DNA of 64,000 nt from Fodinicurvata halophila. Its GTDB lineage: Bacteria > Pseudomonadota > Alphaproteobacteria > Kiloniellales > DSM-21159. The translations under genes were made by a program, and so were the position numbers. Below are positions 35,388-44,140 of the stretch, piece by piece (within the stretch, counting starts at the first letter, position 1; the number at the start of each line of letters is the position of its first letter). The stretch spans positions 1 through 64,000 of the forward strand of contig NZ_JBHSCW010000001.1 of the NCBI RefSeq assembly GCF_042651425.1, in the 5' to 3' direction. Below the pieces are notes generated by a model. That model worked only from the letters and a program-made list of their open reading frames with translations, made no database searches and was not told the DNA's origin.

Positions 35388-35675
35388 CTAGGGCCCGTTA
35401 CTCCACTCAATCGCCAAGTCCTCGCGCCAGGCGAAACGGACAAGATGGTCCCCTACGACAGTCTTGACCGTCTGCAAATCAGCCTGATCTTCCGCCTCGC
35501 AACAGAGAACGAGTGCTTCCCTCTCCACCTCCATACGGCACGTACCCATATCGAACTCTAGCCTGCCGCTGCTCGCCTCCCACTGGGCAGGAATCTTGTG
35601 AGAGAAATGCTTGCAGAGCTGATCGAGATAGCGGCCGGCTTTTTCCGTGCGAACGCGGGCTTCGGAACTGGGCAT
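35388..35675 (-). CDS. DUF2218 family protein
   Basis: The 95-residue protein fits DUF2218: MPSSEARVRTEKAGRYLDQLCKHF at the start, FDMGTCRMEVE in the middle and VVGDHLVRFAWRE near the end. DUF2218 proteins are often found beside siderophore uptake genes, as here, 9 bp from the convergent ATPase gene. The biochemical role is unknown; the fold is thought to be a small alpha/beta domain without catalytic motifs. Confidence 0.82.
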   Translation of the reverse strand: MPSSEARVRTEKAGRYLDQLCKHFSHKIPAQWEASSGRLEFDMGTCRMEVEREALVLCCEAEDQADLQTVKTVVGDHLVRFAWREDLAIEWSNGP

Positions 35676-35764
35676 GCGTCAAATCCTGATTGTTGCGTTT
35701 GCCTCTGGGCAGGGGCTTCAGGCGAGTCGGGGAGGCTCTGATCAGGTCCCCTTCGATCGATCCG

Positions 35765-36388
35765 TCAGAGCACTTCCAGGATGCAGATCTGGCAGCTGTA
35801 GCCTTCCTTGCGGTGATAGGGCGCTTCCTTCACCGCCTTGATGCTGACCAGGCCACGCTTTTCCATGTCCTCCAGGTAGTCCGGGTAGCCGTCGGCCTCC
35901 CAGACCTTCTCATGCACCGTCACGACGATCTGCCCGCCCTTCCGGGTTATGCGGGCCAACTCGTCCAGGGCCTCCGGCTTGACGTGGCCGCTGGTGAACA
36001 CGCCGACCGAAATGGCGGCGTCATAGCTGTCGTCGGCGATTTCCAGCGGAACGGTCATGTCCGCTTCGGCCAGCTTGTCATAGGCACCCTTCTCGCGGGC
36101 CACCTCCAGCATCTCGCCGGACAGGTCGATGCCGTCGATATCGCCGAACCCCAGCTTCTTCAGCTCCACGCCGGCCAGGCCGGTGCCGCAGCCTGCATCC
36201 AGGACCTTCGCGTCCCTGGCGACCAGGCCAGACAGTTCCTTGGCCACCAGGCCGGGCGCCACATAGCCCATCCCGTCCAGAGTATCGCGGTCGTACTGTT
36301 CGGCCCATTCGGCATAGACGCGGCGGGTTTCCTCCTTGTCGCCGTCCAGGGCATAGACGCGGCGCAGCAGCGGATTGTTCTCGCTCAT
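35765..36388 (-). CDS. Class I SAM-dependent methyltransferase
   Basis: The 207-residue enzyme has the SAM-binding motif VLDAGCGTGLAGVELKKLG, then GDIDGIDLSGEMLEVAREKG and the motif II-like YDAAISVGVFTSGHV. The N-terminal RVYAEWAEQYDRDTLDGMGY is typical of the group that includes METTL27-like proteins. Substrate unknown; it could methylate a small molecule or protein. It stands alone on the minus strand upstream of the DUF2218 gene. Confidence 0.83.
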   Translation of the reverse strand: MSENNPLLRRVYALDGDKEETRRVYAEWAEQYDRDTLDGMGYVAPGLVAKELSGLVARDAKVLDAGCGTGLAGVELKKLGFGDIDGIDLSGEMLEVAREKGAYDKLAEADMTVPLEIADDSYDAAISVGVFTSGHVKPEALDELARITRKGGQIVVTVHEKVWEADGYPDYLEDMEKRGLVSIKAVKEAPYHRKEGYSCQICILEVL

Positions 36389-36478
36389 GAGCTTCCTTTG
36401 TCCTCTTCATGGTGGCCGATGAGCACGCGACCATAGGCAAAAGGCCCGGCATTGGCAAACCGCCCCGGCCCTGCCCGC

Positions 36479-36904
36479 CTACTCGTCCACGGGTTTGGTA
36501 CGGGCACGCTTCACGGCGCCACGCGCCTTCTTGTTCTCCAGGCGCCTGCGCTTGCTGGCCAGAGGCGGCCGGGTCTGGCGCCGCGGCTTCGGCGGCTGCG
36601 CCGCCTTCTGCACCAGGGCCACCAGGCGCTCGCGCGCATCCTGGCGATTGCGCTCACGCGTGCGGAATCGCCGCGCTTCGATCAACAGTTCACCCTCCTG
36701 GGTCAACCGCCGACCGGCCAGGGACATCACGCGTTGGCGAACCTCTTCAGGCAGGCTGGGCGAGTGCGCCACATCGAAGCGCAACTGCACGGCCGTGGCC
36801 ACCTTGTTCACGTTCTGCCCACCGGGGCCGGAGGCCTGGATGAAGCTCTCCTCCAGCTCCGTTTCAGGAATCGAGATTCGCCCCGTCACCTTCAGGTGGC
36901 TCAT
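36479..36904 (-). CDS. arfB: Alternative ribosome-rescue factor ArfB (peptidyl-tRNA hydrolase)
   Basis: ArfB enters stalled ribosomes lacking a stop codon and hydrolyses peptidyl-tRNA. The 141-residue protein carries the release-factor GGQ loop in ASGPGGQNVNKVATAVQLRFD near the N-terminus and a long basic C-terminal tail (KAAQPPKPRRQTRPPLASKRR, then RARTKP) that anchors in the empty mRNA channel. It lacks a stop-codon recognition domain, which separates it from RF1/RF2. ATG 36904 has AGAAGG 8 bp upstream; a GTG at 36913 is also in frame. Confidence 0.92.
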   Translation of the reverse strand: MSHLKVTGRISIPETELEESFIQASGPGGQNVNKVATAVQLRFDVAHSPSLPEEVRQRVMSLAGRRLTQEGELLIEARRFRTRERNRQDARERLVALVQKAAQPPKPRRQTRPPLASKRRRLENKKARGAVKRARTKPVDE

Positions 36905-36951
36905 ACCCTGCACCTTCTACTTGCTCAGGAACCTGCTATTCTGGAGTCATC

Positions 36952-37470
36952 ATGCAGGAAAGCCCAGTCCACAACCGCGATGACAGCGACGCCTATGCAT
37001 TCCGGCCTGTCCAGCGCTCGGACATGCCAATGCTCGGCCACTGGCTGCGGTTGCCTCAGGTCAGCCGCTGGTGGGGCGATCCGGCCGAACAGCTGAGCCT
37101 GCTGGCCTCCGACCTGGACGAACCCGGCATGGTCATGAACCTGGTGACCTTCCAAGGTCGCCCGTATGCCTATATCCAGGATTATGCGATACACCGCTGG
37201 CCGCAACCGCACCTGACCGCCCTGCCCCAGGGCAGCCGCGGCCTCGATTGCTTCATTGGCCGTCCGGAGATGTTCGGCGGGGGTCACGGCAGCGCCTTCC
37301 TGCGCCGGCGTGCGATTCAGCTCAGGGCCACCGGCGCTCCCACGGTCGCCATCGACCCCGACGTGCGCAACCTGCGCGCCCGCCGTGCCTGCCTTGCCGC
37401 AGGATTCCGGAGTCGGGGCGAGGTGGACACAGACGAGGGCAGGGCATGCCTGCTGGTCTTCGACGGCTGA
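36952..37470 (+). CDS. GNAT acetyltransferase, AAC(6')/Acetyltransf_8-like
   Basis: The 172-residue protein has the pattern LGHWLRLPQVSRWWGDP, then YAYIQDYAIHRWPQP, GLDCFIGRPEMFGGGHGSAFLRR (acetyl-CoA loop) and AIDPDVRNLRARRACLAAGFR. This is the layout shared by aminoglycoside 6'-N-acetyltransferases and siderophore-type Acetyltransf_8 proteins. Substrate cannot be read from sequence, and chromosomal relatives often lack drug activity. It is divergent from arfB with a 47-bp gap. Confidence 0.78.
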   Translation: MQESPVHNRDDSDAYAFRPVQRSDMPMLGHWLRLPQVSRWWGDPAEQLSLLASDLDEPGMVMNLVTFQGRPYAYIQDYAIHRWPQPHLTALPQGSRGLDCFIGRPEMFGGGHGSAFLRRRAIQLRATGAPTVAIDPDVRNLRARRACLAAGFRSRGEVDTDEGRACLLVFDG

Positions 37471-37490
37471 GGCGAACACGCGAGCCGGGG

Positions 37491-38828
37491 CTAGTAGGCC
37501 CAGTCCCGGCCCTCGGCCTTCGCCCGCTCGCGTGCGCTCGGATTCTTCGAGGGGCGGAAGGGCACCTCGGTGACGACCGCCTCCACAGGCTGGCCCGAGA
37601 CCTCACTGTAGGCTTCAGGCACCTCCACCTTAAGTTCCGTGCCCAGCTCCGTCAGGTCCCAGGGGACATAGCCCAACGCGATGTTGGTCTCCAGCTCCGG
37701 CGACCACCAGGGCGAGGTGACATAGCCGACACGCTCGCCCGCGCTGTTCTGGATCAGCCAGAAGTCGGACGCGTAGTCGGTGATGGCATGGCCGCCTAGC
37801 TTCATCCCGACAAGCTTGAGCGCGAAGGGATAGCGTCCCGCATCGATCTCGGCGCGCTGGCGCTCCAGTTCGGGCTTGCCGATGTACTCGGCCGTTTTCT
37901 TGCGCGGCACCTGATAGGCCAGATTTACCTGGAAAGGCGAGGTCTCCGCGTCCATGTCCTGGCCCCAGGACAGGATACCTGCGGCGATGCGCCGGTGGTG
38001 TGCGGGGGCGATCACACGCAGGCCATAGCTGGCGCCGGCCCCGCGAATGGCATACCAGACGGCCTCGGCCGCTTCCGTGGCGTTGCGGACATAGATCTCA
38101 TAGCCCTTCTCGCCCGTGAAGCCGGTCTGGCTGACCACCACGGGACAGCCGGCCAGCTCCGTTTCCATCAGGCCGTAGTAGGGCAGTTGCCCGACGCCGC
38201 TGCCGAACAGCTCGGTCATCAGTTCCTCGGACAGGGGGCCCTGCACCTGCAGCGGTGACACGTCGATCTCGGCAATATCCACGTCCCAGCGCCGACCCAG
38301 GTTCACGCCCTGAAGCCAGAGCAGCAGATCGGAATCCGAGATCGAGAACCAGAATTCGTCCTCGGCCAGGCGCAGCAGAACCGGATCGTTCAGGATACCG
38401 CCCTTCTCGTTGCACAGGATGCAGTACTTGCCGCGCATCGGCTGGATCTTGGTGGCATCCCGGGTGATGACGAAATTCACGAAGGCCTCGGCGTCGGGCC
38501 CCTTCACCTGGATCTGGCGCTCCACCGCCACATTCCACAAGGTAACGCGATTGACCAGGGCGTCGTACTCCGCCATGGCGCCGCCGTCCTCAGGCCGCAC
38601 ATAGCCGCGCGGATGGTACATGCGGTTGTAGACCGTGGCGCGCCAGGCCCCGGCCTCGATGGACAGGTGCCAGAAGGGTGACTTGCGCACACGCGTCGAG
38701 ATCAGCATCTGCACCGGCGTCGGACCGGACTGCCTCAGGTTGCATGGCACGATCCGATCGGACTGATCGATGGCCGGCACGTTCGGATGGATGCGGTTCT
38801 TGTGGGTGGGCGGAGTGGTCGGAGACAT
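37491..38828 (-). CDS. GcvT-family folate-dependent demethylase, DmdA-like
   Basis: The 445-residue protein has the aminomethyltransferase fold and is closest in pattern to DmdA: TRVRKSPFWHLSIEAGAWRATVYNRM, then NVAVERQIQVKGPDAEAFVN, GGILNDPVLLRLAEDEFWFSI, DVSPLQVQGP, GFTGEKGYEIYV and GILSWGQDM. DmdA moves a methyl group from DMSP to tetrahydrofolate. The usual glycine-cleavage partners are absent. I use ATG 38828. It could equally demethylate another methylated sulfonium, amine or ether, so the substrate is open. Confidence 0.78.
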   Translation of the reverse strand: MSPTTPPTHKNRIHPNVPAIDQSDRIVPCNLRQSGPTPVQMLISTRVRKSPFWHLSIEAGAWRATVYNRMYHPRGYVRPEDGGAMAEYDALVNRVTLWNVAVERQIQVKGPDAEAFVNFVITRDATKIQPMRGKYCILCNEKGGILNDPVLLRLAEDEFWFSISDSDLLLWLQGVNLGRRWDVDIAEIDVSPLQVQGPLSEELMTELFGSGVGQLPYYGLMETELAGCPVVVSQTGFTGEKGYEIYVRNATEAAEAVWYAIRGAGASYGLRVIAPAHHRRIAAGILSWGQDMDAETSPFQVNLAYQVPRKKTAEYIGKPELERQRAEIDAGRYPFALKLVGMKLGGHAITDYASDFWLIQNSAGERVGYVTSPWWSPELETNIALGYVPWDLTELGTELKVEVPEAYSEVSGQPVEAVVTEVPFRPSKNPSARERAKAEGRDWAY

Positions 38829-39150
38829 ATGCACGCTCCTTTCTGTCCTCGGTTGCACCTATCGGCACAGCAGGACCTGACGCCGAGATCCTTCCAGGAC
38901 TATAGGGCCTTCACAACCGAGAGGGTGCCTGCGGAACGCCGCCTGTGTGCTCAGGGGCGACGGCCATGAGTCACACGTGGAAACAAGGCCCTCCCCACGC
39001 AATGCCGACAGCGACAGATGCTTGATATGCCTCTCGTGCAAGGAACCCCTTGGCGCTGCTCAACGAAGGATGGGCGCTTTGTTGCGGCAGGCTGCTTCGG
39101 TCCCTAGACTGGGTGCGAAAAGATAATTCGTCATAAGGGAATACCAGAGC
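38829..39150. other. Intergenic region upstream of deacetylase and DmdA-like gene
   Basis: About 320 bp between two divergent genes. No conserved short gene, tRNA or strong palindrome was seen. It should contain the promoters for both directions. The sequence nearest the deacetylase is AT-richer (around 39115-39140, AAAAGATAATTCGTCATAAG), a plausible promoter zone. Confidence 0.4.
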
Positions 39151-40017
39151 ATGTCAGCTGTGATGGAAGAACCGCGTATCCGGACTGCTCCCACGAACCT
39201 GCTTTGGCCGGGCCAGCGCAACGTGGCGGTCGTCTTCAACATCGCCTACGAGGCCTGGTCACCCGGACAGAGCTCGGGAGTGGGCCCCATGGGAAACCCC
39301 CTACCGGCGGGCATGTTCGACCCAAATGCCGACAGCTACGGCCGCTACGGCGCGAATGCGGGCATTCACCGCCTGATGCGCATGCTGGACCGCGCCGGCG
39401 TGCGTGCCAACGTCTTCGCATCGGGTGTTCTCGCCGAACGGGACCCCACCCAGGTCAAGGCGGTCTCGGACGCCGGCCACGAGATCGTGGCGCACGGCTA
39501 CGCCCAGGACCTAATACCAGCCACGCTGACGGCCGAAGCGGATGAGGACTATATCCAACGCACGACGGACCTCCTGACACAGGTGACCGGCACCCGGCCC
39601 AAGGGCTGGATCAGCCCGCGCGCCACGGCGGGTGTGGAGACCAGGCGGCGCCTGGCGAAACACGGCTACGAATGGCAGGGCGATGCCCTCGATGCCGACC
39701 TGCCCTATGTCGAGGAACTGCCGGACGGCGAGCTTCTCGCCATTCCCCTGTGCACCGACTTCAACGATCTGTCCCACTCCATGCGCTTCGGGCGGACACC
39801 GCAGCAGTTCATCGAGAACTTCGAGGAATGCCTGGAGGCTCTGTTGAAGCTGCGCGACGACACGGTGATCCTCGACGTGCTGGTGCATACCCATTGCTAC
39901 GGCCGGCCGGCGGGAGCATGGGCTTACGGCGAGCTGGCCCGGCGCTGTGCCGAACGTGACGACATCTGGCTGACGACCCGCGGCCAGATTGCCGAACAGG
40001 TCCGACAGCACCTTTGA
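39151..40017 (+). CDS. Polysaccharide deacetylase family protein (PuuE/allantoinase-like)
   Basis: The 288-residue protein has the NodB-type barrel: NVAVVFNIAYEAWSPG, then NAGIHRLMRMLDRAGVRANVFASGVLAE, EIVAHGYAQD and PKGWISPRATAG. Members of this cytosolic branch hydrolyse amides such as allantoin or formyl groups rather than chitin. The usual metal Asp in the first strand is not obvious (NIAYEAW replaces the common D-D pair), but H in EIVAHGYAQD is present. It is followed 60 bp later by a cupin gene on the same strand. Confidence 0.78.
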   Translation: MSAVMEEPRIRTAPTNLLWPGQRNVAVVFNIAYEAWSPGQSSGVGPMGNPLPAGMFDPNADSYGRYGANAGIHRLMRMLDRAGVRANVFASGVLAERDPTQVKAVSDAGHEIVAHGYAQDLIPATLTAEADEDYIQRTTDLLTQVTGTRPKGWISPRATAGVETRRRLAKHGYEWQGDALDADLPYVEELPDGELLAIPLCTDFNDLSHSMRFGRTPQQFIENFEECLEALLKLRDDTVILDVLVHTHCYGRPAGAWAYGELARRCAERDDIWLTTRGQIAEQVRQHL

Positions 40018-40077
40018 CGCCGGCTGCACGGCGCCGGCCTGAAGGCATTGTAGAGAGCACAGGAAGAGGAACAGGAT

Positions 40078-40446
40078 ATGCTGATCGATTGGAGCAAGTT
40101 GCCGAAAATCCCCGGGATGCGCGCGGGATCCGAACGCAAGGCGATTTGCGGCGACAAGATGTCGGCCGTGAAGGTCGAGACGCAGCCCGATGCCCATTTC
40201 GACGGCAAGACCCACTGGCACGAGAACGAACAGATGCTGATCATGGTCTCAGGCAGTGTCTGGCTGCGCGTCGACGACAAGGAATTCGAGGCCACTGCCG
40301 GCGACATGGTGTTCTTTCCCGCCGGCTCGCACCACGCCGCCATCGGGACCGGCCCGGAAGGCTGCGTCTACTACGAGCTCTTCGCCCCAGCCCGCCCCGA
40401 CCAGCTACCGGGCTGGGTGGGCTCGAGCGTCCTCAGGTTTGATTGA
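40078..40446 (+). CDS. Small cupin-domain protein
   Basis: The 122-residue protein is a single cupin barrel: KTHWHENEQMLIMVSGSVWLRV (motif 1, with two His and Glu ligands) and AGDMVFFPAGSHHAAIG (motif 2, with a His). It can therefore bind a divalent metal. Function is unknown; such proteins are often isomerases, dioxygenases or sensors. It may be co-transcribed with the deacetylase upstream. Confidence 0.8.
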   Translation: MLIDWSKLPKIPGMRAGSERKAICGDKMSAVKVETQPDAHFDGKTHWHENEQMLIMVSGSVWLRVDDKEFEATAGDMVFFPAGSHHAAIGTGPEGCVYYELFAPARPDQLPGWVGSSVLRFD

Positions 40447-40517
40447 GGGGCGCCTGTTGTCCGGTCCGTTCGTGCCGGAGAAACTGTAAACCATGTGTCC
40501 GGAACGGACCTGAGAAA

Positions 40518-40594
40518 TGGTGACCCCGGCAGGATTCGAACCTGCGACCCCAGGATTAGGAATCCTGTGCTCTATCCGGCTGAGCTACGGGGCC
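40518..40594 (-). tRNA. tRNA-Arg (CCT anticodon)
   Basis: The reverse strand folds as a cloverleaf beginning GGCCCCGTAGCTCAGCCGG. The anticodon stem-loop CAGGA-TTCCTAA-TCCTG gives anticodon CCT, and the T-arm has GCAGGTTCGAATCCTGC. The discriminator is A and a CCA end is encoded at 40518-40520. It reads the AGG codon. Confidence 0.96.
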
Positions 40595-40664
40595 ACTTGA
40601 GGGTTTTATAGCAGCGCCAACGCGCTTGCCCAAGCACGCTATTCAGGCTTACCGCCCTGCCCCA

Positions 40665-41615
40665 TCAGGCCAGGTCCTTGTACTTCTCCGTCGCCGCCAC
40701 CAGGGCCTTACGGATGCCCGGCTCCATGGCCGAGTGGCCGGCATCGGGGATCAGCACGAACTCCACCTTGGGCCAGGCATCACGCAGTTCGAAGGCGGTG
40801 ACCGGCGGACAGACGCAGTCGTATCGACCCTGCACGATGGTGCCGGGGATGTCCTGGATGCGATCCACGTTGTCCAGCAGGGAATTGGGTGGCAGGAACA
40901 CGCCGTTGAGGAAATAGTGCGCCTCCATGCGCGCCAGGCCCAGCGCCATGGTGTCCTGTCCGAAGGCGGCTACGGTCTCCGGACTGGGCAACAGGGTGGA
41001 ACAGCTGCCCTCGTAAGTGCTCCAGGCACGCGCCGCCGGCATGTGAACCGCCGAATCCGGGTGCATCAAGCGCTTGTGATAGGCACGCAGGATGTCCTGG
41101 CGCTCTTCTTCGTCCAAGGGGGAAACCAGCTTGTCCCAGATATCGGGAAAGAAAGAGCGCAGGCCATAGAGGAACCAGTTCACCTCGCTCTCACGGCACA
41201 TGAAGATGCCGCGCAGCACCAGGGCCCGCACGCGCTCGGGATGGGTCTCGGCATAGGCCAGCGCCAGGGTCGAGCCCCAGGAACCGCCGAAGACCTGCCA
41301 GGTCTCGATCTTGAGCATCTGGCGCAGGCGCTCCATGTCCGCGATCAGATGAGCGGTTGTATTCTCCTCCACCTCACCGAGGGGGCGCGAGCGACCGGCC
41401 CCGCGCTGGTCGAAGATGACGATGCGATAGTGCTTGGGATCGAAGAAGCGACGATGAGTGGCAGAGGCGCCGGCCCCCGGCCCCCCGTGCAGGAAGATCA
41501 CGGGCTGGCCGTCGGGATTGCCCGACTGCTCCCAATAGATCTCGTGCAGGTCGCTGACCTTCAGGTAACCGCTGTCATAGGGCTCGATGGGAGGGAAAAA
41601 ATCCAGATCCGTCAT
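40665..41615 (-). CDS. pip: Prolyl aminopeptidase
   Basis: This serine peptidase of the alpha/beta hydrolase fold removes N-terminal proline from peptides. The protein (about 316 residues) has VIFLHGGPGAGASATHRRFFDP, IVIFDQRGAGRSRP, the nucleophile elbow VFGGSWGSTLALAYA, the acid in VQGRYDCVCPP and His in IPDAGHSAMEPG. ATG 41615 is preferred; a GTG at 41621 is in frame. It lies downstream of nothing on its strand and next to tRNA-Arg. Confidence 0.93.
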   Translation of the reverse strand: MTDLDFFPPIEPYDSGYLKVSDLHEIYWEQSGNPDGQPVIFLHGGPGAGASATHRRFFDPKHYRIVIFDQRGAGRSRPLGEVEENTTAHLIADMERLRQMLKIETWQVFGGSWGSTLALAYAETHPERVRALVLRGIFMCRESEVNWFLYGLRSFFPDIWDKLVSPLDEEERQDILRAYHKRLMHPDSAVHMPAARAWSTYEGSCSTLLPSPETVAAFGQDTMALGLARMEAHYFLNGVFLPPNSLLDNVDRIQDIPGTIVQGRYDCVCPPVTAFELRDAWPKVEFVLIPDAGHSAMEPGIRKALVAATEKYKDLA

Positions 41616-41810
41616 GCTCACCGCTTCTTTGCTTGTTCATGGGACCGGTCGACAGATGCGTCCGGCGGACAGGATCCCCCTTATAACGCAGGTATCGCTT
41701 TTGAACACCGCCTGTAGCGTCCCATGGTTCCGAGCGCCCGGAAACGGCAAGCTTACCCCGAAACGCAAGAGTCTGTAATCTTGCCGAATTCATACCCCGG
41801 AATACAGCTC

Positions 41811-42587
41811 ATGCGAACACTCTTCACCTTCCTCCTATTGGCCGTACTCGCTGTCCCCTTCCAGGGTCGTGCAGAGGACACGCCTGTTTCCACCTCGCTT
41901 GAAGCCAAGGGCATCCGCCCGGACTTCACGCTGGAACTTGCCTCGGGCGAGACAGTGCTGCTGGCGGGGATCCTGCCACCGGCCGCAGTCCTGGCGACGC
42001 AAGCAGAAGCCGAACCATGGCAGGAGCAGGCCCTGGCCCTGCTGCGCACGATCGCACAAGGCCACTCCCTCAGGCTGGTCGATACGGAAATTCCCAGGGA
42101 CCGGCACGGCCATCGTCCTGGCCAGGTATTCCTGGCGGACAGTCCGGAAACCTGGCTGCAAGGGGCCCTGGTCCGGGAAGGACTGGCCGTCGTCCAGGGC
42201 GCGCCGGCCCGGCGCGCGGGACAGGCCGAGCTGCTGGCCCTGGAGGACGAGGCCCGGCGGGCCGGTCGCGGCATGTGGCATCTGCCGCAACTGGCCCCCC
42301 TGTCCCATGAAGCCGCCGGCGAGGCCGTGGGCCGCTGGCGCCTGGTCGAGGGACAGGTGCAGGAAACGGCGCAGGTCCGGGGGCGCGGCTATATCAATTT
42401 CGGTGCGGATTGGCGCGAGGACTTCACGATCTATCTCGATCCTGAGAGACTTGCGCAGTTCGAAGAGGCAAGCGGTCCGTTGAACAGGCTCCAGGAGCGG
42501 CGGCTGCGGGTCAGGGGATGGCTTGTTTCCTACAATGGTCCCATGATCGAGTTGAGCTATCCCGAACAGATCGAGGTACTGGAATGA
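41811..42587 (+). CDS. Staphylococcal nuclease-like secreted protein, catalytic residues degenerate
   Basis: The 258-residue precursor has a signal peptide (TLFTFLLLAVLAVPFQGRAE) and an SNase-like OB-fold: VLLAGILPPAAVLA, IPRDRHGHRPGQVFLA, LVREGLAVVQ and LLALEDEARRAGRGMW. In active enzymes the first motif reads like RLxGIDAPE; here the Arg and Asp are replaced (VLLAGILPPA), so nuclease activity is doubtful. A C-terminal extension (about 180-258) follows. It overlaps the M48 protease gene by 4 bp, so the two act together or at least are co-expressed. Confidence 0.75.
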   Translation: MRTLFTFLLLAVLAVPFQGRAEDTPVSTSLEAKGIRPDFTLELASGETVLLAGILPPAAVLATQAEAEPWQEQALALLRTIAQGHSLRLVDTEIPRDRHGHRPGQVFLADSPETWLQGALVREGLAVVQGAPARRAGQAELLALEDEARRAGRGMWHLPQLAPLSHEAAGEAVGRWRLVEGQVQETAQVRGRGYINFGADWREDFTIYLDPERLAQFEEASGPLNRLQERRLRVRGWLVSYNGPMIELSYPEQIEVLE

Positions 42588-44068
42588 CAGAAAAGACCCC
42601 ACCCCGCCATCCGCGAAAATGGCTTGCCGGACTGTTCCTGGTCCTGGCACTGCCCGCCATGGCGGGGTGCGAGACCGCACCGGCGACGGGCGAGCAGATA
42701 TTCACCGGCGGCCTGACCCAGGAGCGTGAGCGCGAGATGGGTCGCGACATGCACGAGGAAGCCAAGGAGCAATTCGGCGGCACCTATGAGGATCAGGAGC
42801 TGAACGCGTACGTCAGTTCCATCGGCAATCTGTTGGCCCGCACCTCGGAAATGCCGGACCTGGATTTCACCTTCACGGTGATCGACAGCCCGGATGTCAA
42901 CGCCTTTGCCCTGCCCGGCGGCTACGTCTACGTCACACGCGGGCTGGTGGCACTGGCCAACAACGAGGCTGAGCTGGCCAGCGTGATCGGCCACGAGATT
43001 GGCCATGTGACCGCCCGCCATGCCGCAGAGCGCCAAGGGTCGTCCGTGCTGGCCGGTGCGGCGCAGCTGGGCCTGGCTGTCCTGCTGGGCGGCGAAGCGG
43101 CCCAGGCCGCCGCCCCCGTCTCCGCCGCCATGATCCAGAGTTACAGCCGGGAACAGGAATTCGAGGCCGACACCCTGGGAATCCGCTACCTGGCCCGGGC
43201 CGGCTATGACACCCGAGCCTCCAGCGCCTTCCTGAACTCGCTGCTGCAGAACAGCCGCCTTCAGGCGGAAATGGCCGGCCGCGGTGGATCCGCCGACGAG
43301 TTCGACATCATGCAAAGCCACCCGCGTACGGCCGAACGCGTGGAGCAGGCAGCAGCTCGGGCCGGGGTCACCACGCCTCAGGACCCCATGCTCGAGCGGG
43401 ATCTCTATCTCTCGAAGATCGACGGCATGCTCTACGGCGACAGTCCCGACCAAGGCTTCATTCGCGGGCGCCGCTTTTCCCATCCAGAGCTGCGCATCAC
43501 CTTCACCGTACCGGAAGGATTTCACCTTCAGAACAGCAGCGACAAGGTGGTGGCCAGCGGCCCGAACGGGGCAGGCATTATCTTTGACGGCGCCCGTCAG
43601 CAGAGGGGCGGCTCCATGCAGGACTACCTGACCCGGGAATGGGCGTCCGGCGTGGGGCTGCAGCAGGTGGAAACACTGGAGATCAACGGCATGCAGGCCG
43701 CCACGGGCGTGGCCCGCGCCAACACCAACCAGGGCCCCCGCGACCTGCGGCTGGTGGCCATCCGCTACGACGGCAATGAGCTCTATCGCTTCATGTTCGT
43801 GACTCCGCCGCAAAGCACGAACCAACTCTCGCGGGGACTGCGCGAAACCACCTACAGCTTCCGGCGCCTGAGCCAGAGTGAGGCCAATTCCCTGCGCCCC
43901 TATCGCCTGCGTATCCACGAGGTGCGCTCAGGCGAGAGCGTTGCCGACATCGCCCAACGCCTGCCGTTCGAAAACTATCGCGAGGCCCGCTTCCGGGTTT
44001 TGAACGGACTGGGACCCAACGATCGTCTGCGGGCCGGCGAGCAGGTCAAGATCGTGGTGGAGGACTGA
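42584..44068 (+). CDS. M48-family zinc metalloprotease lipoprotein (BepA-like)
   Basis: The 494-residue precursor is a predicted lipoprotein (lipobox AMAG before C29). It has the zinc site HEIGH at 137-141 and the downstream Glu in QEFEADTLGIRYLARAGYD. The C-terminal part carries a LysM-like segment (HEVRSGESVADIAQRL to RLRAGEQVKIV) that may bind peptidoglycan. Such proteases act in outer-membrane protein quality control. It overlaps the SNase-like gene by 4 bp. A second M48 protease is encoded at 50765. Confidence 0.9.
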   Translation: MTEKTPPRHPRKWLAGLFLVLALPAMAGCETAPATGEQIFTGGLTQEREREMGRDMHEEAKEQFGGTYEDQELNAYVSSIGNLLARTSEMPDLDFTFTVIDSPDVNAFALPGGYVYVTRGLVALANNEAELASVIGHEIGHVTARHAAERQGSSVLAGAAQLGLAVLLGGEAAQAAAPVSAAMIQSYSREQEFEADTLGIRYLARAGYDTRASSAFLNSLLQNSRLQAEMAGRGGSADEFDIMQSHPRTAERVEQAAARAGVTTPQDPMLERDLYLSKIDGMLYGDSPDQGFIRGRRFSHPELRITFTVPEGFHLQNSSDKVVASGPNGAGIIFDGARQQRGGSMQDYLTREWASGVGLQQVETLEINGMQAATGVARANTNQGPRDLRLVAIRYDGNELYRFMFVTPPQSTNQLSRGLRETTYSFRRLSQSEANSLRPYRLRIHEVRSGESVADIAQRLPFENYREARFRVLNGLGPNDRLRAGEQVKIVVED

Positions 44069-44140
44069 AGCCGCGCAGGCACATGGCAGCCATCCGTTTT
44101 TCGAGCAGGCAAAGCGTTTGCGGAACAGGTCGAAGGACGG

